Below are positions 1 through 12,546 of a stretch of 64,000 bases of DNA, piece by piece. A model generated the notes under the pieces. It did not search any database and was not told the DNA's origin. It saw nothing but the letters and a program-made list of their open reading frames with translations. Origin of the DNA: Euryodendron excelsum (taxonomy: Eukaryota; Streptophyta; Magnoliopsida; Ericales; Pentaphylacaceae); the NCBI GenBank assembly GCA_033060915.1, contig CM065380.1, positions 44,475,501 through 44,539,500 on the forward strand. Direction: 5' to 3'. The position numbers and the translations under genes were made by a program. The first letter of the stretch is position 1, and every line of letters begins with the position of its first letter.

Positions 1-282
1 GGTATTGTTGTGTTCATTTTTTTTTTGGCCCCCGGGGGGGCGGGGGGGGGAGGGGGAGACGAGGAGCACTAGAAGCCTGACTTTTTGGCCTTGCATTATC
101 TCAACTGTTGAAATCTGGATTTTGGTTAAGCAGTTAGTGTGTACAATAAAAACAGGATAAGAAATCTTAAGAAGCAGATATTGTTAAGACCTTTTGTTTT
201 TTGGTTATCTAGAAATTCTGTGACTTATAACAATCTGAATGTTTTACACTTTCCTAAACCAGTTTCCATAAACCAAATGCAG
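1..282. other. HY2 intron sequence with a G-rich run at the window edge
   Basis: This stretch precedes the first visible HY2 exon and should be intron. Positions 27-58 are an almost uninterrupted C/G run (ccccc then long G tracts), unusual in otherwise AT-rich DNA and able to form G-quadruplexes; it could also be a sequencing or assembly artefact. The exon acceptor is the AG at 281-282. Confidence 0.5.
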
Positions 283-3200
283 GTTTTGGATTTTGCTGTG
301 TTCCCAAAACCAGAATTTGATCTACCTATATTTTGTGGCAACTTTTTCACCACTGCCAGCATGAACATAGTGGTGTTGTAAGCTATCTTCTTCACTTTCT
401 TTAAATTTTGCAAGCATAATTGACATTCTGAAACATGGTAACCTGATAATAGACTTCTTCCCCATGCAAGAAACATCTCATGGGTTTCAATAGTAGCAGT
501 GGATGACATTGTGGGCTTTCTGATGGGACTACTTTTGTTTCTGGCATGCTTCTGCTTTATCATTGTATTCAAAATTGCCTAACTAATAGAAAATATAAAA
601 TGGTGATGTTAGAGATGCTAGGCCTTAAAGGTGCTCACTATAATTATTGACAAATTTACTTGAAAATATTGTTCTTGCGAATTTCTTGCATTTGTTAAAC
701 TTAATATTTTTATTGGTGAACAATTTAATTATTATATGACAGACTTAGAATGGGGACACTTGAAATATGCTCAATTACTAATACTGGCAAATTATTGGGA
801 AATATCTAAATCAATTGAACTCCAAGAATGTGTATTGTAATGACTATCCTTATTTTAGGGTTAGAAAATTGAGTCACTGGAAATCCTCCAATTGCCTTCT
901 ACACTGTTAGTACATTCTCTATGTTAGATATACCCTCCAAGTTATTTATTTGGCTTCTGTACGACATCAAACTTAATTATACTGGCTTCTAGGATGGTTT
1001 TCACTGTTGGCTGCTTTTAACCCAAATTTAAATATTTAGGGTATAAAGGTTTAGGGGAAGGAGGATAGGACTCACTGTCGATAAGAGTTTGGGTGTCAAA
1101 TGATCTCACAAATGTCTTTCTCCAGCTCATAGAGTAACAGAAAAAGGTGCAACAAAAGATTTTGCCCATCTTAAGTTAAAAACTATCACGGCATCAAACA
1201 AACAAACAGAAAAAAAGGGAAGAAAATAGGGCTTGTCTTGGTAGTCCAAACTCCAATCTGCTCGCAATTTTCTTGGGAGTCCAATCTACTCAATTTTTTG
1301 GTAAGTCAATCCAAAATTACCAAACACAGCCGTTGACAGTGGCGAATGCAGGATTTTTGTTGCGGCAGGTCGAAGGTAAAATTTTTTGAATTTGTAGCAA
1401 CTAAGGTAAAATTCTTGAATTTTAAGAGGAGGAAGGGGGGGGCCTAATACACTATGTTTCAATGTAAATATCTAAGAAACTATAGGGAGTAATGCAAATG
1501 CCTAATGGGCCACTGGCCGTAGAGTATAGTCTTGGAAGATGAAGAAAAGGTGAAAAGCCCTTGTGGGCTCTATAATTGCCTAATGGGTCCTGCCTTATGC
1601 ATCACATGACTAGAGAGGGTTTAAGTGAACCTATGTGATTGTAACTTCTCTTGCTGTGGAGAAATTAGATTAAATTGGTTATGAACATGTCATGTCCTTA
1701 TTGAGACACCTCAGACCATAGTTATTAATCATGTACCGTAGTGGCCGGTGGGGTCTAGGATGTACCGTTTAAGAAGAGAAACGATACACAAGACCTGTAG
1801 TTTCATTTCGGTGAAGATACCGGACTATTCCGGCACGTCTTGGTAATTTCCGCTTGCTCCGGCCATACCGGCCTCATACCGTTCCTTTCAGTACAACCCA
1901 AGCCCCAACAACGATGATCAGCTTGATTGAATCTGGGAGATCTCATAGAAGGAGAGATAAATAGGGACACCAGGGAGACCCAGAGACGTTCTGGCGAAGA
2001 TAGAGAGAGCTATTTGCAGACATTGATGCTCTTGAGAATAGCTTTGTCAAGTCTTGCTTGTGCCCTTCTTTGAGAGAGAGGGAGATTAGAGATATCAGAT
2101 GAAACTTAGAGAAAGAGATAGAATGTTTCCGTCTTTGCTAAGACACAACCAGAATCACAGCACGCCTAATGTTTGAAAAATAACAAGCCAATAGGAGTTG
2201 TTTGAGGCTAATATCATTGGGATAAACACAAAACCAAATCCTCTGATTTGTGACAGTTGCCTTAATAAGATGAATATAACGAAATTCTCAGGTGAGAAAG
2301 AGTTCCACCTTGCCACCTAACATATCCAATATCTTTATTTAACCCTCCTTCTTCTATTGGCACAAACTAGCCTAACAAATTGTTTACCAATTGCTCTATT
2401 TTAAGACTTCATATAAATATTTTTATAAATATATGACATTCACTATATAATATTTTAGAAATAAATCCGAAATAGTATGCCGAAACACACCGGTATTGGT
2501 ACATACCGTACCAATTGCAAAAACAATACGTTTAATGGTACAGGATTAACAACTATGCCTCAGACACGACAAGGCAGCTAGTGTTATTTTGAGAAATTTT
2601 AGTGAGCGGTCAAAGTGTAAAAGAAGTAACTTATTTATTTATCTATTTATTTTATAAGTAGATATCAAGCTTTTAGAAATAGGCCTAGCCGTTATGTAGA
2701 GGTTTTGGGCTACGCTGAACCCGTTACGGCCCATTGTAGTGGTCTTTATGAATTTCACTTATGGGATGGTCGTTATGGTTGTCTTAGTGGCTATAAGGAT
2801 AGCACAGAGGCCCGTTACCTGTTACAGAAAGTGTAACGGCCTTTAGGCACTTGAATTTAATTTATTGTATCAGAGAAGTTCCTAATCTTTTCTTTAATTG
2901 ATAAGAGAAGTTCCTTATCTTTAATTAATTGTCTCATAGAAATTCCGTATCTTTAATTGATTATTATGTTGAGTTGAATAGTTTGGGACAGGAGTTTGAC
3001 TATTATCAAAATGTTTAGGCTATTTGTCCTTAGGATGCAGTTAAATTCAGTAGATAGTTGAGAAAGAGTAAGTTGAGGATTTTCTCACTAGCCTTAACAT
3101 GGAGTATGATCAGATTCAGGTTCAAGTCTTAGGCCGATACCCTTTTCCCACTGAGAGAGGCTTATGTATGTGTTTAGATGGAGGAGAGTAGGTGTAATAC

Positions 3201-6200
3201 TATGGTGCCTACTTTTATCTAGGATCACTCTGGTTGGGCTGTTACCTCTACACTATAGGACAACAAACCAAGTTCGTCCAAGTTTGGTGGGAAGGATAAA
3301 GTTGTTGATATAATGTGATTATTGTGGAAAAGATCACCATGATAGGGAGCACTATTAGAAGTTGATTGGTTGCCCTAACCTAGGGTGTAGGATTGGCCAA
3401 GATGTTACTGTGCATTCTTGAGCTCATATGTTTGAGATTTATGTGAGTACTTCTGGTGATACTTGTGCTGTTTTCTAGTATAAGATGGAGACTCTGGGGT
3501 GTTTGATGGTTAGACTTGATACCTCATTTACAACAACCTCTTCCTTTATATTGACTTTCTTTCAACTTTGTTGTCACAGGTTGTCACGATCTAGGATCCA
3601 CATTGCACAATATTATTCGCTTTGGGTTTCGGCCCGCACGGCTTAAAAATGTGTTGTACCAAGTAGATTAAAGTGCCTATATATAGCATTTGACCAGGCG
3701 ATGTAGGACTCAACTCATAGCACCACTTTATTCCACTTAAGAGGTCTTTCTGATCTGGAACCCCTCACTTCACCTCACTTGTGAGGTCTTTCTAGTCTTG
3801 GGCATCACAATCCACCTCCCTTGGGGCCACACGTCCTTGTGTGGGTCCAGTTCGCACACTTCTCGTTGGTCTAAGCTTTGATACTATTCTGTTATGACCC
3901 GGGATCCACATAGTATAATAGTAGCCACTTTAGGCCTTGACCCATATGGCTTTAATGCTCATTGTACCAAATAGATACAAGTGCCTACATATATAGCACT
4001 ACCTCTCTCTATCACCAGACAATGTGAGATCTCAGCACATAACCTTGGAGCCAACCTACCAGGATCCATCCTCGCCCACGTACAACCGCCTAGGTCTCAC
4101 AATCCATCCTCCTAACAGGGAACACATCCTCTGTTGGGCTAGATCCGCACACTTCCAACTAGGATTGATTCTGATACCATTCTGTTACGACCCAAGATCC
4201 ACATGATACAATATTGTCTGCTTTGGGTTTCAACCCGCACTGCTTTAAAACACGTTGTACCAAGTAGATGTAAGTGTCTACATGTAACACAATTCATTTC
4301 AACTTCACCAGGCGATGTGAGAAATAACTCATAGCATCACCTCATCCCACTTAAGAGAACTTTCTGGTCTTGGGCATCACTTAGGTATCCCGCCAATTCC
4401 TTTAATGTCTTTTCCCATTGTCCTTGGACAATAGATTATAGAGCTACTGATTATATGATAGCCTCTTCCAATTTCTTCCACTCTTATTCTCCTTTTTTTT
4501 TTTTTTTTTTTAATTGGTAAGGATATAGTTAGAGTCATTGATAGTACTTTGTTTTTCATTTCAGGAATAGATTCTATCCATTGCTCTTCCTCAATTTCTT
4601 TTCCACTTCTCTCCATGTTCCAAAATTCTCTTCTAATCTGCTTTATGCAAGTAGTCTTACAAATTCCTTGAATTGCTTAGTGACATTTTTTTTTCTACAT
4701 ATTGTCCTACAAGATTTGGTGACATGAAGAAACAATTGACAGTGGTAGAGCACATGGTAGTCAGTATTCTTAGTTGTTCCTTCGTCATTAGCATCTGGTT
4801 AGGCTCTTTAAGCGGTTACTGGTTCGTCTCTTCAATTTTGCATCGATGGCATTAGTGTTTAAGATATTCCTCTTTTGGTGTTATTGAAGAACTTGTTCCT
4901 ACTTTAGTGAAGAATTGTCATAGGAGTAGTTTTGTTTGTGATGTTTGTGAATTTTCCAAATACAAACAGTTGCTATTCTCCTGTTAATAAAAGAGGTGCT
5001 TGTCCCTTCATGTTTATTCATTCCGATGTGTGGGGAGCCCTCTCGTGTTTCTCTTTCTGGTTATTGTTAGTTAGTCACATTCTTGGTTGTTATTCTTGTG
5101 TTACTTCAGTTTATTTGCTTTGGACCAAGAGTGAGGTTTTCTCTTGTTTTAAAAATTTTCATTAAATGGTGACTAATTAATTTGATATTAACATTAAAAA
5201 AATTTGAAGTGATAATGGGACTCAATACTTTGATGGAGAGTTTTGGGCAAATCTTAAAGATAATGGTATTCTTTATTAGACAAATGTGTGGAACTCTTAT
5301 AAATAATAGAGTTGCAGATTGCAAAATCACCATCTTCTTAAGGTTGCCCGTGCTCTTATGTTTACTATTAATGTCTTTAAATCCTTTTGGGGTGATGCTT
5401 TTTACTGCTGTCTATCTCATTAGTCGCATGCCTTTTAGTACTCTTCAATCTTCAATTTGAGATTCCTCTCGAACGTTTTCTTGGGACTTCCTTTCCTTCT
5501 TTATTCCCCCCAAGTTTTTTGGTCATGTTTGTTTTGTTCACGCCACGTAAGACTCTCGTGGGAAATTTGATCCCAAGGCTATTAGAGGTGTCATTATTGG
5601 TTACTCTACTACTCAAAAGAGATATAGATGTTATGATCCTCAATTTCGCAAAGCATATATTAGTATGGATGTGACCTTTTGAGAAATTCCCTCAAGATAT
5701 CTCTTCAAGGGTAGACTAATATGAAGAAGAGATGTTGACATTTAATCAACAAGAGCTCTCCACTTTTCTTTCTACTTAGAGGGTTACTATTTGTGGTGAG
5801 AGGGCGGAGGAAAGGTGTTTCTGAGGAAGAACATGGGATTGGTGGGCATTTTAATAAAACTTAAGACCTATTCACAGTGCCTGAAAGAACATACTACCCA
5901 TGTGCCACCAACCCACTCACCATCTTGGACTCCAATTTCAGATTCTTTCACAGATTCTACAAGCAATATCTAATTTGATTCATAGAACTCATTATCTTCT
6001 TTGTATCGTGCCTTCATTTTGTCCTTATCATCTATGTCTATTCCGTAGGGTTGGAAGGTAGCTCTCACTAATCTTAAGTTGAAGATGTTAAGGAGATGAA
6101 AGCTATGAATAAAGATGACACTTGGAAGTTAATTTCTCTTGTAGTTAGGAAGAGACCAGTGGGTTGCTATTAGGTTTTCACTGCCAAAAAGAACTGAATG

Positions 6201-9200
6201 GACAATTGAGAAATACAAGACAAGATTTGTTACCAAAGGATTTACTTAGACTTATAGCATTGACTATCTAGAGTCCGTTGCCCCTTTGGTAAAGTTGAAT
6301 TCCATTGTGCCCTTCTTTCTTGTGCTTCTAATCTAGATTGGCCCTTACAACAATTAGATGTCAAGAATGCATTTCTTCATGGAAAATTGGATAAGAAATG
6401 CATATGGATATTCCATTAGGGTTTTTCTCTCATTCCACTATGAGGAAGGGTTGTGGATTGAAGAAGACATTTTACTAAAAAATTCTCCTAGTGTTTGGTT
6501 TGGAAGATTTTTTAAGGCTTTGCTGGAGTTTTGATACAAGAAAAGTCATGCAAACTATACTATGTTCATCGAATGGTGTAGTGATAAGATAACTATTCTT
6601 GTTATATGTGTGGATGAATCATCATAACCGGCAATCATATAGAGGAAATGTCTCAATTCAAAATGTGTTTGGCCGAGGAATTTGAAATCAAAGATATAGT
6701 TCTTTTGAGATACTCTTTAGGGATTGAGGTTCCTAAATAAGATAAGGGTATCTTTATCTCTCAGAGGAAGTACATTCTTGATATACTTGGGGAAACAATC
6801 ATTTTAGGATGTAGACCAACAGATTCACCAATTGAGACTAATCATAAACTTGGTAGTGGTGTGGTGACATGTTGACAAGAAGATATACTAGAAACTTGTA
6901 GCAAGACTGATATCTTTCTCATACTTGGCTAGACATTGCATATGTGGTGGGAGTTGTCAGTTAGCTTATGCATGACTTTCATATAATACTTTTAGATACT
7001 ATTCACTAAATTCTGAGGTATTTCAGGTCTACTCTAGGAGAGGGGATCTTGTTCTCCAACCATATGGTCATTTGAGGTTTGGGGCATTTATTGATGCCGA
7101 TTAAGCAGGTTTAGTTGATAATAGGTAGTCTATTTCTGGCTACTATACCTTTGTAGGAGGGAATTTGGTTACTGGGCTTAGCAAGAAGCAAGTTGTGGTG
7201 GCCAGTCTGCTGCAGAAGCAGAGTACAGAGTTATGGCTCATGGTATCTGTGAGCTTATTTGGCTCCAGACTTTACTGAGAGGCTTAGGGATATCTAGTGA
7301 TGGACCAATTATGACAATAAAACTGGTATTGATGTTGCTCATAACTTAGTTTAACATGACAAAACTAAACACATTGAGATCAACAGACCTTTTACTTGCA
7401 AGTTGGGTATGAGATATATATATATATATATGTGTGTGTGTATCTATTTTAGGGAGGATTATGTTATTTATATTGTTATAAGGGCATTTTTTTTATATTG
7501 AGCTATATTAATATAAACACATGGGCTAAGGTAAAGAACTCTAATTTTGGTTTTCTCTCATTAGCCATGCAGAGTCTCTCTCAATTTGAATTTTCTCTCG
7601 TTTTGCTCTCTCCTTTCTTATTCTCTTTTACTGTGAATCTAAATAAGGTTTTTTTATTTATTTATTAGTATTTGGATTTGTGTATGTTATCTAATATATA
7701 TAACAAATAAAAAAAGATAACACACATATTACCAATAGATATATATATATACATATGTAAAGTGTATTTTTTTTTGCAGTGTTCTCGCTGTATTGTGTTT
7801 TGACTTTTTTGTGTCTTGTATCCATATCCATGCTTCTTAGCTTTATAGCTTACGCTTTTGGGGCAATTAATAACCTAACATTATATTCGACCATTGGTTC
7901 CAAGAGTTATTGAGTTAAAGTTGCAATACTTTTGTTTGTTACTCTGTAATTCTGTTAATGTACTCTCTGTTCCGTGCATCTCTATGATCTCTATTCACCA
8001 CAGCTTGTGTTAATTTCTTTCTCCATGCACATTAGGGGTAAACATGTGAGGTTAGATGTGAGTGCTTGACATACATTTTAGGCCATTTCTGGCTAACATT
8101 TCCTATCTTTGGAGGTGCTATATATGTAAGCAAGCTTTTGCAAGAAACAATAGAACAAGGTTTATCTCTCTATCCTCTTCTTCTTCTGTCTCTCTAACCT
8201 TCCTGTGCTTCTCTTTTCTTCTTCTGTATTTTGATTTCCAGCACTACTGTGGACAACTTATGGCCATAACCAACCCAGTTAGGAGTCTTAGGACCTTAAA
8301 TTCATCCGAGAACCCTAATCCTAATCCTAATTACCTTGCTCATAATAGCCATAAAAGCTTGATATTCCTTCTTCGTCTAGAATCTGTGCTAGGTTTTTTT
8401 TATTTTGAATTTAAACCAAAATTAGCCTTAAACCTTAACCAATTTGGCCTTAATTGCATCTCTAAGCTATGACCTTACCTTCTCAACCAATTAACACTTG
8501 AAGCCCTTCACCATATCTGATCTTAGGAAAGCCTTAAATTGTTTGGTGCAAGCTCTGTCCTACATATCTGTCTGTTTTCATATTCTCTCCTTTTCTTTTT
8601 AAATCTTGTTATTGGTTTATTCCAGTATTGTTATTTGGGTATCTCCGTACAGATTTCCCTTGTTTTGTTATGATTTTGAACAAAAAAATTGACATGAAAG
8701 GAAAATTCCATTCTAATAGACTTGGATTTAGTTGACATCATATCTGAAAAGAGACTTTTATCCAGCTGTCACAGCTTCAATACAAGTACGTGATGATCAC
8801 TTCAATGTGACACTGCATCTAGAAAATTTTCATGCCTCAGTCTTGAAACCAATTAGATGCATAATTATTCATGTATTTTGGATCCAATTTGTTTAGTGGA
8901 TATTGTACAGCTCTCAAAGATCTCAAACTAAGCCTTTGTTGGCTGTTTATAGGGACCTCAACCCCTTGCATGATATTATTAGTCGAAGGGATTACAAGGA
9001 GAAGTACTATAAGAGCTTGATGCCTCTTGGCGTCAAGTATGCTGAGGTAACCAAATGCTTACTACCCGTACATTGGTTGCACTCCAATTTTGTGGATCAT
9101 TAAATTCATTCCTGAACCCTGTCTGAAAATTATGGTCTGGTGACTTATACACAGATTTCATGCAGCTTTTACCTTGGGGAGGAAAGATTACAAGTGAGTC

Positions 9201-12171
9201 ATTGAGATTTTTCTCACCAATTGTAATATGGACCAAGTTTTGCCCAAGCCAATACAAGAATAATGTCTTATATTCTGCATTCATGGATTACTACAAGGTA
9301 AACAAGTAAAATATTTATGCAGCCTTGCTTTTAATTTCTTTAAAGAAATCTGCTAAGTAATGCTATTTCTTTATTTATATGTTAGGTTGTATTTCGAGAG
9401 GAAGTAAGTCAAAAAAAACTCTGGGGAAAAAGTGTGAATGACGGAATAATTCCAAACTTTATTCATCCACTTACTATGTTGCACTTGCAGGCATGGCTTG
9501 ACTTGATGGATCTGGCAGCAGAGGAGACCAATGCTTCTCAAACTATGCGCAATCGTGAAGCACAGCATAGGTATCTAACCTGGAGAGCAGAGAAGGTGGG
9601 TACTTTATATTCTTCGTTTGCTTTTTTGCAGTCAGTGAATCATGTATTTCAACACCCTGTTGCTGGCTTTCCATAAAAGAAAAGAGAGGGAGAGAAGGGA
9701 AGAGAGGGGGTGGGTGGGCAGGGGGGATTGGGGAAGCACATCAGTAAGGGGCAGACGACACCCTGAATTTGGTTTGGATTCTTGCATGTATTATTGGAGA
9801 GGGAATCAATGGAAAAATTTGTTAAAATTAAGAACCTATGGAGCAATATCTCTGTGACATCCAGATAAGTTGATTATGAGTTTGAGGTCACTACTTACTT
9901 GATGACACTGTGAAATTTATATTTATTAATTAAGAAAAATAAGGAAGAAAGAAACGATTTTGACTGTAATTGTCAGAGATTTGAGAGCTTATGTGGCCAC
10001 TTTGTGTGGCTAAAATCTAGTGTGTGCGCAATATTGATTTTTTTTTTTTTCTGTGTAATTATCTGTAGTCAAGAAGAGTGTTCTGCTTCAAAGAAGCGAT
10101 TGGACCCACTAAGCTGAAACATCTTAATGTTAATTGAGTTATGATCTGAATCATTAGATTGTGATGCAATATAGTGTTGTACTTTAAAAAAAAGGAGACA
10201 TGCTTTCAATTGTAATTCAAACAAACAAGGAAGATTGTTATCAGTTTCTATGCTTTAATTGGGCAAGCACTTTGCACAGATGGCAGAGTTCTAGAGAATG
10301 TGCATTTGTTGTGGTCTAGCTTAGTGTCACTTTTGGTTTAATATTTGTTTTGAGATTTCATAAATTCATCTTGTTGGTTTCTTCTGACAGAAGCAATATA
10401 TGGGGTGGACAGGAGAAATATTGCAAGTTAACCGAAGATTGATTTTGTTAAGAAACAGTGCAAAACCTTGGTAGATTACTGACCTCTGCTGAGGTATTTG
10501 ACAATGACAGACAGGACCCTTGTAGTTTTGAAATGACACTGACCTACCATGTTAGGCTTGTCCCCTCAGCAGTGTTAATGGAGAATGTCATTTTACCATT
10601 TTACCAGTCATTTTATCCTTATCCCTCTTAATCAAACAGATAATTCCCCATCTTTTATTACCCCAACAACCAACCCAACCCATCATTTCCCCCAAAAACC
10701 AAACAGCTGTCCCCAACATTTTCTTCTTGCAGGTAAAGAAGCTAGAAGCTAGAAGCTCTCTCTCTCTCTCTAACCCCACACAATCCCTGCTACTTCATAT
10801 CCTCCCCTCATTTCGACCACCGCCAACCTCTGCCACCATCACACGCATGGCACCCATGGCCGACAGCAGCTGCAATCACAAGCACACAGCATGCACGGCT
10901 GATCACCCACCAGCGCCGGCCACCCACCACATCCGCTGCCTCCAACAAAACCAACAGCCAACACCACCTCTCCGACCAAAGCACCTCCATGGCCGTAACC
11001 TCACCCCATTGACACATCAAGTATCGACAAACCTCAATCACCCATCTCCACAACCCCAACTCATCCATGAATGTCACCATGCAAAGTCACAGCCAACAAA
11101 AATTTCTGACCAAAATTTTGGATTTTGATTATACAAAAATTATTCTTGTGGGACTGTACATATGATTGTCTGTGTACATATATGATGTATAAGTGTGCGC
11201 CAAAATTTTGGGTTCTGATTATACAAAATTCTCCTCTTTTTCTTGTGGGATTATACAAAAGCATTTTTTAAACCAATACTGTCTGGCATTCTTAGATACC
11301 CCAGGGGAGGTTAGTGCAGTTTATGCAAAACCTTTGAAGGGTTACAAGATTTTTATTGAAAATTTTGACCCGGTTCTTGATAGTTGTTGACAGATTATAG
11401 ATTGCTGCATGATGTACGCACTTATAGTGGACAAGGTTTCATCCGAAATGAATCTGGACTCTGGGGGGTTGAAAGAATTGTCTGTAATGTATGCATAAGG
11501 AAATTCATTATGCATAGTGATCCGTCAAAACCTTTTTAAATTTCCCACTTCTTATAAATTTGGACAGCTTGTTTAAGTGTTCAGAAATGAAGCAGGACTC
11601 TAGATGCCAAGACTAGTCAATCCTCAGTAAATTCCCATGGGTTAAACTTTGTCACAATTGTTTTTAGTATTCACATTGGCTTTCTAAGGCTGCCTAGATT
11701 TACTTGTTTGATGCAACTTCTGGAAACCAGAACTTGATCAATCTTCAGGTGCCAAACTTCATCCTGATTGATGACATTTAGCTTAGACATGAATATGTGG
11801 CAATATAACGAGCAGAATGTTTACTACAACCTCTTTTTATTTTGAATCCAGGATCCAGGTCATCGAGTTCTGAAAAAGTTGATCGGGGAGGCTCATGCAA
11901 AGGTACCGCACTCTTAATTTAGCAACTTGCGCTATACTTGTGCCTGTTCCCGTTTCAGTTCTCTATGTCCAATTTGCAGGGCTTGGTGAAGAATTTCCTC
12001 TTCAATGGAATCGATGAATTGGGAAGTAAGACATTTTTGGATTACTTTCCTGAGTACCAGTGTGAGGACGGGACTGTAAATGAGAAACGCAGCATCATTG
12101 GGAAATCGTTTGAACATCGGCCCTGGGATGCAAGAGGAGAATTTATTGGTTTTACAAGTTTAGATAGCTAA
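283..12171 (+). CDS. HY2: Phytochromobilin:ferredoxin oxidoreductase (phytochromobilin synthase), 3' part, six exons
   Basis: HY2 is a plastid ferredoxin-dependent bilin reductase that converts biliverdin IX-alpha to phytochromobilin, the phytochrome chromophore. I recognise the family from the protein: VLDFAVFPKPEFDLPIF, DLNPLHD, LPWGGKITSESLRFFSPIV, NREAQHRYLTWRAEKDPGHR and KTFLDYFPEY. Exons with GT/AG ends and matching phases are 283-377, 8953-9046, 9166-9297, 9491-9595, 11852-11902 and 11980-12171 (stop TAA 12169-12171). Codon TT|G is split across the first junction and gives Leu, then Asp-Leu-Asn. Together they encode about 222 residues without a stop or frameshift. Plant HY2 proteins are about 320-330 residues, so the transit peptide and about 100 N-terminal residues lie left of the window. 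The first visible intron is 8,575 bp and full of transposon debris; the fourth is 2,256 bp. The gene looks intact and functional in the part seen. Confidence 0.95.
378..1716. other. HY2 long intron, first part
   Basis: This is AT-rich intron DNA with no coding sequence that I recognise. A stretch near 1332-1445 (gtggcgaatgcagg followed by G-rich sequence) resembles the ends of common plant non-autonomous DNA elements, but I could not define both ends. Confidence 0.6.
1717..2557. mobile_element. Non-autonomous hAT-like element with perfect 8-bp target duplication
   Basis: The 841-bp element begins CATAGTTATTAATCATGTAC and ends with the inverted counterpart (ggattaacaactatg), giving imperfect terminal inverted repeats of about 22 bp. 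The 8-bp direct repeat CCTCAGAC flanks it at 1709-1716 and 2558-2565. An 8-bp duplication with short terminal inverted repeats is the signature of the hAT superfamily. No transposase reading frame is present. The interior is rich in ccggtac and ggtac motifs (for example taccggcctcataccg), which may be subterminal repeats. It sits inside the HY2 long intron. Confidence 0.8.
2566..3585. other. HY2 long intron, no recognised feature
   Basis: No gene or complete element is visible. A short near-duplicate occurs around 2875-2950 (agagaagttcctaatctttt and agagaagttccttatcttta), a local tandem duplication. Confidence 0.5.
3586..4385. repeat. Three diverged copies of a roughly 300-bp plant repeat
   Basis: Copies start near 3586, 3893 and 4185. 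Each carries the same order of motifs: ggatccaca, caatatt, gctttgggttt, cccgcac, gttgtaccaagtagat, aagtg, accaggcgatgt and, in copies 1 and 3, cacttaagag. The style (ctttgggtttcggcccgcac, then a gatgtgggatct-like motif) matches a very common dispersed plant repeat. The regular spacing suggests tandem duplication followed by divergence. No coding sequence is present. Confidence 0.6.
4600..7461 (+). pseudogene. Decayed Copia retrotransposon pol in the HY2 intron
   Basis: Scattered fragments in all three + frames encode Copia pol pieces in order: a pre-integrase and zinc-finger-like part (about 4640-5000, VCDVCEFSKYKQ), integrase core pieces (about 5020-5460), the integrase C-terminal pattern QKRYRCYDPQFRKAYISMDV (about 5615-5680), reverse transcriptase pieces (LQQLDVKNAFLHGKLDK, about 6350-6390), SQRKYILDIL (about 6755-6785) and RNase H-like pieces to about 7380. 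There are many stops and frameshifts, so it is an old dead copy. It is in the same orientation as HY2. A candidate 3' LTR follows at 7462. No 5' LTR was identified. Confidence 0.85.
7462..7880 (+). repeat. Candidate 3' LTR of the decayed Copia element
   Basis: The sequence starts TGTTATTTATATTG after a purine-rich stretch (agggaggatta, 7451-7461) that fits a polypurine tract, and ends CCTAACA at 7880. The TG...CA ends and position just after the RNase H remnant support an LTR of 419 bp. Without a matching 5' copy in the window the borders are provisional. It contains TA-rich and CT-rich low-complexity tracts. Confidence 0.45.
7881..8952. other. HY2 long intron, last part
   Basis: No recognised gene is present. 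A reading frame of 136 codons at 8062-8472 has a pyrimidine-rich, low-complexity composition and no known domain, so I do not call it a gene. The region ends at the acceptor of HY2 exon 8953-9046. Confidence 0.5.
9596..11851. other. HY2 fourth visible intron
   Basis: This is a 2.26-kb intron. It holds a CT microsatellite near 10757-10773 and a direct duplication of about 90 bp: caaaattttgg...gattatacaaaa begins at 11111 and again at 11201. The codon-like stretch at 10727-11128 is C-rich low-complexity sequence without a domain. No inserted element could be delimited. Confidence 0.6.
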
Positions 12172-12420
12172 TATGCAATATTATCTTTCTATCTATCCCC
12201 TATTTTCATTCCCCTGTTCCATTTAGCTTATTGAACATCTGCTATCAACCTTAATTTGTATGTAATGAAAGACGGATTGTATTTCTGCCCTGGGCTAATT
12301 AAACATTTTTTACACGTTGGACTGAGTTTTGTAGTTTTAACAGAAGGTTAAGCATTATGGAATGTACATAAGTAAATCTCCCTTTGGTTTTTCTTTGTCT
12401 TGACAAGTCAAGGAGAAATC
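12172..12420 (+). other. HY2 3' untranslated region and downstream flank
   Basis: The sequence directly after the HY2 stop is AT-rich; possible polyadenylation elements (atgtaatgaaag, ctaattaaac) lie near 12260-12305. The first part of this untranslated region recurs in the fragment at 57286-57401. Confidence 0.5.
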
Positions 12421-12546
12421 ATTCCCTGCTCCTGGTGGTGCTCCACCTCTCACATGAGAGTGGAGTTCACTTGTTTTAACAGGTGATGGGCTTCACTCTC
12501 ATATGAGAGGTGGAGCACCACCTGTCCTACTTTCGGAGCAGGGAAT
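12421..12546. mobile_element. Palindromic foldback MITE just downstream of HY2
   Basis: The left arm reads attccctgctcc, ggtggtgctccacctctca and catgagagtgga. The right arm is its reverse complement with a few differences and a short insertion: tcactctcatatgagagg, tggagcaccacc, then ggagcagggaat. Almost the whole 126 bp can fold into one hairpin with a loop around 12471-12490. This shape is typical of foldback-type MITEs. No clear target duplication was identified. It starts 250 bp after the HY2 stop, so a HY2 transcript reading through would carry the hairpin. Confidence 0.7.

Noticed and set aside
8062..8472. Protein of 136 codons in the HY2 intron
   Set aside because: Low-complexity pyrimidine-rich sequence with no domain, in an intron made of repeats.
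10727..11128. Proline/histidine-rich reading frame of 133 codons
   Set aside because: C-rich composition alone keeps it open; it lies within a HY2 intron with no splice or domain support.
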